Of a stretch of 35,342 nt of DNA, positions 23,728 through 30,863 are shown piece by piece. Under the pieces are notes generated by a model. The model worked only from the letters and a program-made list of their open reading frames with translations. It did not search any database and was not told where the DNA came from. Every line of letters starts with the position of its first letter. Position 1 is the stretch's first letter. This stretch comes from Myxococcales bacterium (GTDB lineage Bacteria > Myxococcota_A > Polyangia > Polyangiales > Polyangiaceae), in assembly GCA_021847645.1 (NCBI GenBank), contig JAJZQG010000070.1, positions 1-35,342 of the forward strand, in the 5' to 3' direction. A program made the position numbers and the translations under genes.

Positions 23728-25298
23728 AAACACGTGCTTTGCGGATCGTGGGGGGAAGCAACGCGCCCCAAGCTCAACCGGCGAATTCGGCCCTTCCGCG
23801 TGGTGAAGGGTGGTGGGTGTTCGAGCGGCCCGACCGAAGCGGCAAGGTGCTCGTGCTCCGCTACCGCGACGGCAAGCGCTGGCGGGATCATCGCCTGCCT
23901 TCGGACGTCGGAACCGAGCCGGCGGCGATTGACCAGTACGCGCGGAGCTTCGTGGCCGAAGTCGCGAAGGAACGGGAGAGGATGGCGGCGGAAGCGAAGG
24001 AAGCCGCCGGCCCGACGTTCAAGACCTTCGCGCAACGCTGGACGTCGGGAAAGCTCGCGAAGGACCATCCCGATCAAGTGCGGGAGAAGCGGAGCGCCGA
24101 CGACGACGAAGCCCGGCTTGAACGCTACGTCTACCCGGTTTGCGGCGACGTGCCGATCCGGTCGTTCACGCTGGCGGACGCGGAGCGCGTCATGTCGAAG
24201 CTACCGGGCGACCTTTCATCCGCATCGCGGCGCCATGTGGCCCAAGCGCTCAACCGCGTTCTGAACCTCGCGGTGTACCCGGCGAAGCTCCGCGACGCGA
24301 ACCCGCTGCCCAAGGGGTTCTTGCCGAAGGTCACGCACCGCAAGGCGGAATCGTGGCTGTACGCGGACGAGGAAGCCCGGCTTGCTGGCGCGGAGCGCGT
24401 GCCCCTGTTCAGCCGGGTTCTGTACGGCTTCCTTGCACGGGAAGGGATGCGGATCTCGGAAGCAACCGGCCTGGACTGGTCCAACCTGGACTTGCAGCGG
24501 GGCGCGGTGACGCTGGACCACAATAAAACGGACGACCCCCGCGCGTGGGCGCTGGACCCGTCGGTTGCACGGGCGTTGAAGCGATACAAGGAGCGCTACC
24601 GCCCCGACGCGGAGCCGTCCGATCCGGTGTTCTGCGATTCCGACGGCCATCGCATCGAGAACGGCACGACGGTCGAAGCGGACATCTTCCGCGAGCACCT
24701 TCGCATGGCAGGCGTCACGCGAGCGGAGCTATTCCCGGTCGAAGGGCAACGGCTTCGCGCGGGGTGCCGACGGCGCAAGGACTTCACGCCGGGGGAGAAA
24801 GCCCCGGCGGCAGACAACGTGCGGTTGCCGATCCGGCTTCACGACCTTCGCGCGACGTTCGTGACCGTCTCTCTTGCGACGGGCAAGAGCGAGCGATGGG
24901 TGAAGGACCGCACCGGGCATCGTTCGAGCCAGATGGTTGATCGCTACGCGCGAGCCGCGCGCACCGTTGCCGAAGTCGGATGCTCGGGATTCGAGCCGAT
25001 GGATCTGGCGATCCCGGAGCTTCGCCCCGACGAAGCGGAGCAGAGCGAGACACCACAAGAGCCGACCCGCACGACGGCACCGACGGAGCAACGGGAGCGC
25101 GTTGACGCAGCGAACCCGATCCCCCTTCCGCGCGCACCCCTACCCGACCGACCTACGGATTGTCATGTGGCGCAGCATGTGGCGCACTTCGATGACGCGG
25201 GACGGCAATTGATCGAAAGCGCCTTCTTTTGTCGGGTGGGCCAAGAGGGACTCGAACCCTCGACCGACGGATTAAAAGTCCGCAGCTCTACCGACTGA
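23724..25298 (+). CDS. int: tyrosine integrase whose 3' end lies in the att core and tRNA gene
   Basis: The 524-residue protein is a tyrosine recombinase that inserts and excises the element. An N-terminal arm-binding region (about 28-90) and a SAM-like core-binding domain (about 100-195) precede the catalytic domain, with Arg 243 (GMRISEATGL), HDLRATFV (H373, R376), DRTGHRSS (H399) and nucleophile Tyr 408 (MVDRYARA). A tail of about 110 residues follows. The last residues are read from the 44-bp att core and the antisense strand of tRNA-Lys (VGQEGLEPSTDGLK, then VRSSTD and a stop). In the circular form the frame would instead continue through attP for 96 more residues (13739-14028). Integration therefore changes the C-terminus, as reported for myxophage Mx8 Int. 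Confidence 0.92.
   Translation: MKTRALRIVGGSNAPQAQPANSALPRGEGWWVFERPDRSGKVLVLRYRDGKRWRDHRLPSDVGTEPAAIDQYARSFVAEVAKERERMAAEAKEAAGPTFKTFAQRWTSGKLAKDHPDQVREKRSADDDEARLERYVYPVCGDVPIRSFTLADAERVMSKLPGDLSSASRRHVAQALNRVLNLAVYPAKLRDANPLPKGFLPKVTHRKAESWLYADEEARLAGAERVPLFSRVLYGFLAREGMRISEATGLDWSNLDLQRGAVTLDHNKTDDPRAWALDPSVARALKRYKERYRPDAEPSDPVFCDSDGHRIENGTTVEADIFREHLRMAGVTRAELFPVEGQRLRAGCRRRKDFTPGEKAPAADNVRLPIRLHDLRATFVTVSLATGKSERWVKDRTGHRSSQMVDRYARAARTVAEVGCSGFEPMDLAIPELRPDEAEQSETPQEPTRTTAPTEQRERVDAANPIPLPRAPLPDRPTDCHVAQHVAHFDDAGRQLIESAFFCRVGQEGLEPSTDGLKVRSSTD
25164..25186. promoter_or_regulatory. candidate integrase arm-type sites, right attP arm
   Basis: CATGTGGCGCA occurs twice in tandem (25164-25174 and 25176-25186), ending about 50 bases before the att core and inside the integrase gene. 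It is the inverse of the CCACATG repeats found in the left arm at 13845-13904. Confidence 0.45.
25235..25278 (-). repeat. attR: att core inside the intact tRNA-Lys
   Basis: Identical over 44 bases to 13695-13738, running from the anticodon loop to two bases past the discriminator of tRNA-Lys. The flanks diverge immediately on both sides, so the boundaries are sharp. Confidence 0.93.
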
Positions 25299-25309
25299 GC
25301 TATTGGCCC
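25237..25309 (-). tRNA. tRNA-Lys (anticodon UUU)
   Basis: Read on the minus strand, GGGCCAA pairs with TTGGCCC as acceptor stem, GCTC/GAGC forms the D stem, GCGGA/TCCGT the anticodon stem with loop CTTTTAA, and GAGGG/CCCTC the T stem with TTCGAGT. The anticodon TTT gives lysine. After the discriminator A only CC is encoded, followed by C instead of A; the original CCA end remains at attL. The tRNA stays functional because the element supplies an identical 3' part. The integrase gene ends antisense within it. Confidence 0.95.
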
Positions 25310-25355
25310 TGACTTGTCGTTTTCGGCTGGCTTATCGTCGACGCGACTCGCTGTG

Positions 25356-25838
25356 TCAAGGTTCGGGTTTGCTCATCCGTTCGCAGGTCGGCTTCGCTTC
25401 CCTGCCCTGGCCTCGGGGATCGCGATGATCCATCGGGGCCAGGTTTCGGTGGCCGACTCTTGCCACAGTCCGAGCCCTCCGTCGATAGGGAGCGATCATT
25501 TGCGGCGACCAATGGCCCGTCCGGTCGGCCACCCAGGCCTCGGTGCTCCCCGACGCGACCGAGTACGTGACGAACGCCGCGCGCAGATCGTGCACGCGGA
25601 TGCCGATGCGCGTCTTGTTGCCGCGCTTCGGGAACAGGTCCGCACGCGTGATGCCGGCTTCGGCCAGGTGCTGCTCGCGGTAGCGCTTGCGCAGGCCGCC
25701 GACGCGGAAGCGTGATCGATCGGGCCGGACGAAGAACGGCTCGCCGTGCTTCGCCTTCGCGCGGTAGTGGTCGCGCCACCACGCGAGCGCGCTCAGCATG
25801 TCGGGCTCGAAGCATACCCGACGTGGGCGTGACAGGCC
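25356..25838 (-). pseudogene. C-terminal fragment of a second tyrosine integrase
   Basis: An open stretch of about 160 codons encodes only the catalytic half of an integrase: HDLRAAFVTYSVASGS, ADRTGHWSPQMIAPYRRRAR and LAPMDHRDP align with HDLRATFVTVSLATGK, DRTGHRSSQMVDRYARAA and FEPMDLAIP of the intact integrase at 23724. The upstream part is missing or in another frame, and it joins unrelated fragments. It lies about 47 bases beyond the 5' end of tRNA-Lys and probably marks an older related element at this site. Confidence 0.75.
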
Positions 25839-25894
25839 GCGAATCCGGCAGCGACGGCTTGGTCGGCCCTGGCGTCACCCTCGATGGCCGTCGC

Positions 25895-26058
25895 GCCCTC
25901 GCCGGACTTCTTCGTGCTTGCTGGATGGGTGGCCTGGTGGACGGCCCGCAGCCTCTGGATCGAAACGTGGGTGTAGACCTGCGTGCTCTCCAGGGACGCG
26001 TGCCCGCGGATCTCCTGCACCGCCCTGATGTCTGCCCCGGCATCCACGATGGCCGTGG
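25895..26058 (-). pseudogene. C-terminal fragment of a XerC/D-like recombinase
   Basis: The segment IVDAGADIRAVQEIRGHASL followed by ESTQVYTHVSIQRLRAVHQA is the typical C-terminal end of transposon- or Xer-type tyrosine recombinases, including GHASL and the tyrosine in QVYTH. It has no N-terminal part; upstream it is fused in frame to an ISAzo13-like fragment. Confidence 0.72.
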
Positions 26059-26350
26059 CCATCGCGTTGAGCAGAATCCGGATCGTTTCGTTGCTGGGTA
26101 GCCCTCGTTCCGTGTAGCTTTTCTGTGCTTTGAGCTGCGCGACAACCAGCGGCACGCTCATGCGCCGGTACGGCCGCGTCGTGTGCAGCCGTGGGTCAGT
26201 TTGCGACTGCGCATCCACGATGTCCTTCAGGTCCGCCCTCAGGTTCGGCCAAAGCTCATCGGCGGACTTGGCGCCGTTGGCACGCCGGCCATCGACGCAC
26301 TCCACGCCTGTCCTGACCTCATGCAGTCCCTTGCGGATCGTCTCGCGGTC
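26059..26350 (-). pseudogene. ISAzo13-like transposase fragment
   Basis: In frame with the recombinase fragment, the segments VDRETIRKGLHEV, TDPRLHTTRPYRRMSVPLVV and QKSYTERGLPSNETIRILLN resemble the N-terminal half of ISAzo13-family transposases. A TAG codon bounds it upstream near 26351 and the catalytic part is absent, so it is a remnant. Confidence 0.65.
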
Positions 26351-26919
26351 TACCTACCGGGAGTCGTGGGTGAACGGCAAGGAGTGCGATGCCGAGCCGT
26401 GTCGGAGCGCCAGACTCCCGTGACACGATGGCGGCATCGCTGCCACATCACCGCACGGCCAGCAGGCTGGCTGAAGATAGAGCGGAGCAGTCGCGGCCCC
26501 CGCGTGCTTCCCCGTCGATGACCTAACCCGGCAGGGCCGGGCGCCGATTGCAGGGGCTTCGCCCCTACGCTCCCGTTGGTCGCTACCCCCGCGCGTCCCG
26601 GCAAGCCGGAACCAAACAGGGGAGCTTTGGGCCCGGCGATTTCTTTGCAGATCAGCCAAAGACTTCGTCCATAAGGGACTAACAGCAGATCGTCACGACG
26701 GTCCCGGGGCCCGACATGGCACCTTCGGACGATGCCGGACACCAGCCCGATCAATCGGCCGTCCCTGGTGGGATCGGGGCGCGCGGCGCGTTCCCCCCGG
26801 TACCCGCCGAACGCACCCCGATCCCAACGACAGTAACGAGAACGGCGTCCCGTAGGATCTGCCATTCTCGCGGCCGAGACGGCCCGTAGTGGGCTATCCG
26901 GCCGGGCGCCCCCCGCCCG
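26351..26919. other. intergenic region with two strong hairpins
   Basis: No convincing gene. CCCGGC-AGG-GCCGGG (26527-26541) and AGGGGC-TTC-GCCCCT (26552-26566) are two perfect six-base stems ten bases apart, resembling a REP-type palindromic element or a terminator pair. The rest may contain further decayed mobile DNA next to the transposase fragment. Confidence 0.4.
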
Positions 26920-27282
26920 TCAAGCTGCCGCGGCTTTCAGCAACCGCACAACGTCGTAGTCGTCGGTGCCCGTGAAGATGTAGCCCGCCGCGCCCGCCTG
27001 TAGCGCCTCAATGGCAGCTCCGGCATTCGTCCGTCGACACATCACTACCACGCGCGTGGGCAGCTCCTGGCTGACGGTGCGGATGAGCTCCAGGCTGCTC
27101 GTGTCGGGCAGGTCCAGGCCCATCAGGAAGATCGTCGGCCGGTCTCGGCGCAGAACGCCGACAGCTTTGCGCAGTGACGGGAGCGCATGCACGAGCTGGA
27201 AGTGCTGGGCAGATTGCCGAACGGTGGTGGCAATCGGGTCGAAGTCGCCCCCGCCGGCTGCCATGACGACGGACATTGGCAT
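26920..27282 (-). CDS. stand-alone receiver-like protein lacking phosphorylation residues
   Basis: The 120-residue protein has the sequence pattern of a response-regulator receiver of the NarL type (VHALPSLRKAVGVL, FLMGLDLPDTSSLELI, AGAAIEALQAGAAGYIF) but no output domain. The position of the phosphorylated aspartate holds Gly 55 (LMGLDLP), the usual lysine is Thr 104 (IFTGTDD), and the first-strand acidic pair is missing. It therefore cannot be phosphorylated in the normal way and may act as a constitutive partner-binding fold. ATG 27282 follows AGGGA; an in-frame start at 27330 is less likely. No kinase gene lies nearby. Confidence 0.72.
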   Translation of the reverse strand: MPMSVVMAAGGGDFDPIATTVRQSAQHFQLVHALPSLRKAVGVLRRDRPTIFLMGLDLPDTSSLELIRTVSQELPTRVVVMCRRTNAGAAIEALQAGAAGYIFTGTDDYDVVRLLKAAAA

Positions 27283-27839
27283 GATGGTTGGTCCCTGATT
27301 CGAATGCTCGCCCACTTCGTCGAGGGACACCGCCCGCCGTGGCTGTCCGCGTCGCTCCCCGAGGGAAGGTTGCGTCGGCTGCGGTTGGTGGTGCCTCTAG
27401 TTTTCGATTCGATGCCGCAGGCAGGCGCCCCGTTGCGAACACCACCGCCGGCGCGTCGCTTTTCTTGGCAGCACCTCAGCCAGTGCTGGGACGATATCCT
27501 GCCGTTAGCCGGGCAACGTCTCGAGGCAAGCGCGCCAACTGGCAGTGCTGGTGTTTGGCTGAAGAGCATGAGCGAGTACGCGACGGTCATGACGGAGGGG
27601 GCTATGTGATCAAACCCACCGACCTCGTCCTTCCCGACACTCCGACGGTTGGCAGAAGCTGCCGACCGCCCTGGCAGGACCCGGCGCAGCGTGTTCAGAA
27701 TCACCTGGTCGTCGTCTTTGTGCAGGTCAAGCTCAGCGGGCAGGGAACGTGAGGCCCCGAAGCGCTTTGGGTCGTGACTTGCGGCGCCATGGCCGAGCGG
27801 GTACACGTCAGACGTCGCCTTGAATTCTGGAGGAACGTG
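27283..27839. other. intergenic region between divergent genes
   Basis: About 557 bases between the receiver-like gene and the small gene at 27840. Long open frames occur on both strands but have no ribosome binding sites and low-complexity Arg-rich translations, so I regard them as chance. It should contain the promoters of both flanking genes; none can be picked with confidence. Confidence 0.4.
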
Positions 27840-28085
27840 ATGGCAACCGAAGACGAGATGAAGGCCGAGTTGGAGCGCTTGCGTGCGGAGAACGAAGCCC
27901 TCAAGAGCCGAAAGGCCCCTGCCGTGGCCATCAAGGTCAGCGAGAAGGGTGCCGTCTCGGTCTACGGCCTGGGGCGTTTCCCGGTCACACTCTACCAGGA
28001 GCAGTGGACGAAGCTGCTCGACATGGGCGACCAGATCCGAGCCTTCATCCGGGACAACGAGTCGAAGCTCAAGTCCAAGCAGTAG
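27840..28085 (+). CDS. small conserved hypothetical protein with N-terminal coiled coil
   Basis: The 81-residue protein starts with a short coiled coil (EDEMKAELERLRAENEALKS), followed by AIKVSEKGAVSVYGLGRFPV and LYQEQWTKLLDMGDQIRAFI. This second half resembles small conserved proteins I recall from diverse bacteria, without known function. GGAGG six bases before ATG 27840 fixes the start. It is monocistronic; the next gene is convergent. Confidence 0.75.
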   Translation: MATEDEMKAELERLRAENEALKSRKAPAVAIKVSEKGAVSVYGLGRFPVTLYQEQWTKLLDMGDQIRAFIRDNESKLKSKQ

Positions 28086-28225
28086 TTGGGCGGGTCGTGG
28101 CACGAGCTGTGGCGAGCAGGGCTCGTCATTGGCATTGGGCTGGTGCTGCGTGCGGCCGTGCGCGCTCATGCGGGTCGGCCATGAGCGGTGTGAGAGCCTG
28201 AGCGACCCGCGCTCAACCCCGCTGG

Positions 28226-28915
28226 TCAGCGCTGCGACAAGAACTGCAGGATTGCGCTCTGCTGCTCGCCGGTCAGCGGCACTCGCATGCGCATGTGGTG
28301 CACGACGACCTCCCACTGCGCAGGGGTGAACTCCTGAGGCGACCGCAGGTTGTGACACCGCCCGCAGTTGGCTGACCAAAGCTCTGCTCCACTGGGGCTC
28401 GCCGTCTGAGGCGGGGAGGGCGCTCGCGTGGCCATCGCCACCTTCGCCTCTGCCTCCGCGTCCACCGGGGCCGGCTCTTGTTGCTCGGCCGAGGTCGACT
28501 GCGATTGGCCCAGGCTGAGCAGGTAGCTCACGAGGTCGTAGACCGTGGAGTCGGGCAGATCAGCGTACGAGCGCATGATCGAGTTGGGCTTGTGCTTCTT
28601 CGGGTCGCGAATTTGAACCGAGAGCCACTCTCGGCTGTGGCCCTTGGTGCCTTCATCCGACAGGTCCGGGCCGACCTTGCCGCCCTTGCCGTTGACCATG
28701 TGACACGCGTCGCATCCTTCCGTGGAGAAGAATTGCTTGCCTCGGTCGATGCTGGCTTTCGGCGGAGGGTCGGCCGCCGCCTGCATGGGGGTCGGCTGCG
28801 CCGGAGGATCGGTCGTTGCGCGGGTGGTTGCACAAGCGACGGCCGCGCTGCCGCCGATGATGACGACGGCCAGAATCGTCGAGAGAGCGCGGAGGGGATC
28901 AGGGTCGAGCTTCAT
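28226..28915 (-). CDS. dihaem cytochrome c, probably lipid-anchored
   Basis: The 229-residue protein has an N-terminal hydrophobic segment ending AAVAC, which may be a lipobox (Cys 28) or an anchor helix. Two c-type haem motifs follow: CDACH (68-72) and CGRCH (184-188), each in its own small domain, separated by a Pro/Ala/Glu-rich linker. Met 114 (SIMRSY) is the likely distal ligand of haem one. It should carry electrons in the periplasm. AAAGGAG precedes the ATG. It is the second gene of a pair with the porin-like gene, only 13 bases downstream. The adjacent divergent bc-complex operon makes a link to respiration or metal/anion redox plausible. Confidence 0.87.
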   Translation of the reverse strand: MKLDPDPLRALSTILAVVIIGGSAAVACATTRATTDPPAQPTPMQAAADPPPKASIDRGKQFFSTEGCDACHMVNGKGGKVGPDLSDEGTKGHSREWLSVQIRDPKKHKPNSIMRSYADLPDSTVYDLVSYLLSLGQSQSTSAEQQEPAPVDAEAEAKVAMATRAPSPPQTASPSGAELWSANCGRCHNLRSPQEFTPAQWEVVVHHMRMRVPLTGEQQSAILQFLSQR

Positions 28916-28928
28916 CTTTGGGCTCCTT

Positions 28929-30314
28929 TCACATTCCTGCCGCTAACTGCACTAGCAGCATGTCTTGGTCGGGTCCCGCGTCGTTGTTGTCGAAGTCATA
29001 CGACGCCTTGAGCACCGTGGACGGTGTGAACCAGTAGAGAAGTCCGGGCGAGTAGCGCTGATCGAGCCCGCCTCCCGGAGCTGCCGCTGGAACGTCGAGC
29101 CGGTCGTAGCGGAACACGGCTTCGAGGTTGGGAACGACGGGAATGCCGAGGCGTGACGGCCGGTACGCAATCTGGCCGTACCCTCCATTGCGGCGATTGC
29201 TGAAGCGCAGGGGGCCGAAGCCCAGCGACCCGCCCGGGTCGTAGGTGGCCCGGTCCACCCGCGACCACACCCAGCTGCCCCCCACCGTTACCCGGCCGGC
29301 GAGCCAGCCCAGAATCTGCACGTAGTTGAGGTCCACGGCCTGCAGCAGGGAATGCACGGTCTCGAAGCCTGGAGGATTGACCCGGGCGTATTGAATCGCA
29401 TAGCCGACCTCCAGCTCGGGAAAGGGCACGAACCCCACGCGCCCGCCGACGGCCTTGTTCTTGTTCGGATCCACGAAGTTCTCGAAGCTCAAGCTCCCCG
29501 CAGCGACTGGATCGTCAATGATTAGCGTCGGCCCATTGTCCACGTACGCGCCATAGTTGAGCAGCACCGGGCCGATAGGCACCGCGCCCGTGGCGAACAC
29601 GCCCACGCTCGTATCCGCTGCAATCCCGCCGTCCCCAAACGGCAGTGGATCATCGGGCAGCTTGTCGATCCAACCCGGATCGAGGTGCGTGTGATAGAAG
29701 CCGAAAGGCGTCGCGAACCGCCCCGCTCCCACGAGCAGGTAGTCGTTGATGATGTATGACAGATTGATGAGCGCCAGATCGAGGTCCGTCGATGGGTTGT
29801 CGCCGTTCGGATCATTGGTCAGAGCCATGTCGAGACCTGCCTCGACCAGGATTCTGGGATCGAGCTCCCACAGGAACAGGGGGCTGAAGCCGACGCCGAA
29901 GGTGCTTGAGCCGTGGCGGGGATAGACGAAGCTGCCGCTCATGTCTCCTGCTAGCACGAGCTTGGTTGTGCCCGGGCTCTGGGCTCGGATCTCGGCTTCG
30001 GCTTTTCGAAGCCGTTGATTGACCAGGCGCAGGTGCTCTTCTTGCGTCCGCAGCCAGCGCTGTCGTGCGAGCTCGCGTCGTTGCACCGTCTCAATGCGCT
30101 CCTGCAACACGCGAATGCGCGCTCGAGCCTCGGCCTTCGGCTCGGTGGTGCTCTTGAGCTGATCCAGCTCGGCTCGCAGCTTCTCGAGCTCCTTCTGCTG
30201 CGCTTCGTACTGCTCCTTGGTCACGGTCGGCTCGGGCTCTGGACGCTTCTGGGCCCAGGCCGGGCGGCTTGCGAGCAGCGCGAGCGCTCCGAGAACGACA
30301 CAGCTTGCTTTCAT
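28929..30314 (-). CDS. outer-membrane porin-like beta-barrel with N-terminal coiled coil
   Basis: The 461-residue protein has a signal peptide (VVLGALALLASRPAWAQ), a periplasmic coiled coil (TKEQYEAQQKELEKLRAELD to about residue 115), and then a region of alternating amphipathic strands ending in LVQLAAGM, consistent with a phosphate-selective-porin-like barrel (VVGGRVGFVPFPELEVGYAI-type strands, many Gly/Tyr/Phe). The coiled coil may anchor the barrel to peptidoglycan. ATG 30314 follows GGAGAAGG. It precedes the dihaem cytochrome c in the same transcript, a pairing seen where periplasmic redox substrates enter through a dedicated channel (inference). Confidence 0.8.
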   Translation of the reverse strand: MKASCVVLGALALLASRPAWAQKRPEPEPTVTKEQYEAQQKELEKLRAELDQLKSTTEPKAEARARIRVLQERIETVQRRELARQRWLRTQEEHLRLVNQRLRKAEAEIRAQSPGTTKLVLAGDMSGSFVYPRHGSSTFGVGFSPLFLWELDPRILVEAGLDMALTNDPNGDNPSTDLDLALINLSYIINDYLLVGAGRFATPFGFYHTHLDPGWIDKLPDDPLPFGDGGIAADTSVGVFATGAVPIGPVLLNYGAYVDNGPTLIIDDPVAAGSLSFENFVDPNKNKAVGGRVGFVPFPELEVGYAIQYARVNPPGFETVHSLLQAVDLNYVQILGWLAGRVTVGGSWVWSRVDRATYDPGGSLGFGPLRFSNRRNGGYGQIAYRPSRLGIPVVPNLEAVFRYDRLDVPAAAPGGGLDQRYSPGLLYWFTPSTVLKASYDFDNNDAGPDQDMLLVQLAAGM

Positions 30315-30595
30315 TGCCTTCTCCCCGTTGAAGCCCGATGGGTCGTGTCCTGAGGGGCCATGTCCGGCGCTACTCACGTGTTGCTGCGGCCCCTGCTTGA
30401 TTTGGATTGGACCTCGTGACGCCGGATTCAAGGGCTGCCCCCCTTCGTGCCGCGGCCGAGCTGCGTCCTCCCGCCGGACGTGGCGCAATGGCGGGGGGTT
30501 GGATGACCGAACTCATCGACGGTTGCGCCCGGTGACGAGGCTCCAAGGCTTGGGCATGTCGCCGAGACGTCGACCCAGAGGCCCGCGCGGCCAGG

Positions 30596-30791
30596 ACAAA
30601 TCGAAGCGCACAGCTTGCGAGGCTAGCAGCTAGCCATGAGTCCGGACGGTGCCGACGTCCAGATTGGACGCGGAACAAATCGAAGCGCACAGCTTGCGAG
30701 GCTAGCAGCTAGCCATGAGTCCGGACGGTGCCGACGTCCAGATTGGACGCGGAACAAATCGAAGCGCACAGCTTGCGAGGCTAGCCATGAG
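30596..30791. repeat. 79-bp tandem direct repeat, about 2.4 copies
   Basis: Two full copies (30596-30674 and 30675-30753) are followed by a partial third to about 30791 that has lost seven bases. Each unit contains short palindromes: GGCTAG-CAG-CTAGCC, GTCCGGAC, and CGTCCA-GAT-TGGACG. It lies between the divergent porin-cytochrome and bc operons, ending about 70 bases before ATG 30864. The 280 bases before it (30315-30595) hold no gene I can support. Confidence 0.85.
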
Positions 30792-30863
30792 GCCCCAAAA
30801 AGAGTCAACTCGTTGCAGACCTGTGGCTTCCAGGGCTGAGCTTGCTCCAGGGGGAAGATCGTC

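Larger units (their letters stand above)
13695..25278. mobile_element. tRNA-Lys-integrated, terminase-encoding, capsid-less element (putative phage satellite)
   Basis: Two perfect 44-bp repeats (13695-13738 and 25235-25278) bound a unit of 11,540 bp. One end carries a tyrosine integrase reading into the tRNA. Inside are regulators, an excisionase-like protein, a RepA-like ATPase, a candidate origin, a TerS-like protein, a complete TerL and about nine small unknown genes. Portal, capsid, protease, tail and lysis genes are absent as far as I can recognise. Codon use differs visibly from the flanks: glutamate is mostly GAA inside and GAG outside. The tight gene packing and intact TerL and integrase motifs argue against a decayed prophage. 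A phage-satellite (PICI-like) lifestyle is an inference; a defective prophage or a mobilisable island are alternatives. Confidence 0.82.

Noticed and set aside
13695..25278. Integrative conjugative element
   Set aside because: No relaxase, coupling protein or type IV secretion genes are visible, whereas a complete terminase is present.
13695..25278. Known anti-phage defence island
   Set aside because: No restriction, CBASS, Abi, retron or toxin-antitoxin signature is recognisable. Defence functions among the unknown small genes cannot be excluded.
26350..26865. Minus-strand open frame upstream of the transposase fragment
   Set aside because: Low-complexity Arg/Gly-rich translation and two strong hairpins suggest non-coding or decayed DNA.
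27123..28379. Long minus-strand frame covering the small gene at 27840
   Set aside because: It runs antisense to a well-supported small gene with a good ribosome binding site and shows no recognisable protein features.
30596..30791. CRISPR array
   Set aside because: The repeat is a contiguous 79-bp tandem unit without variable spacers, and no cas genes are nearby.
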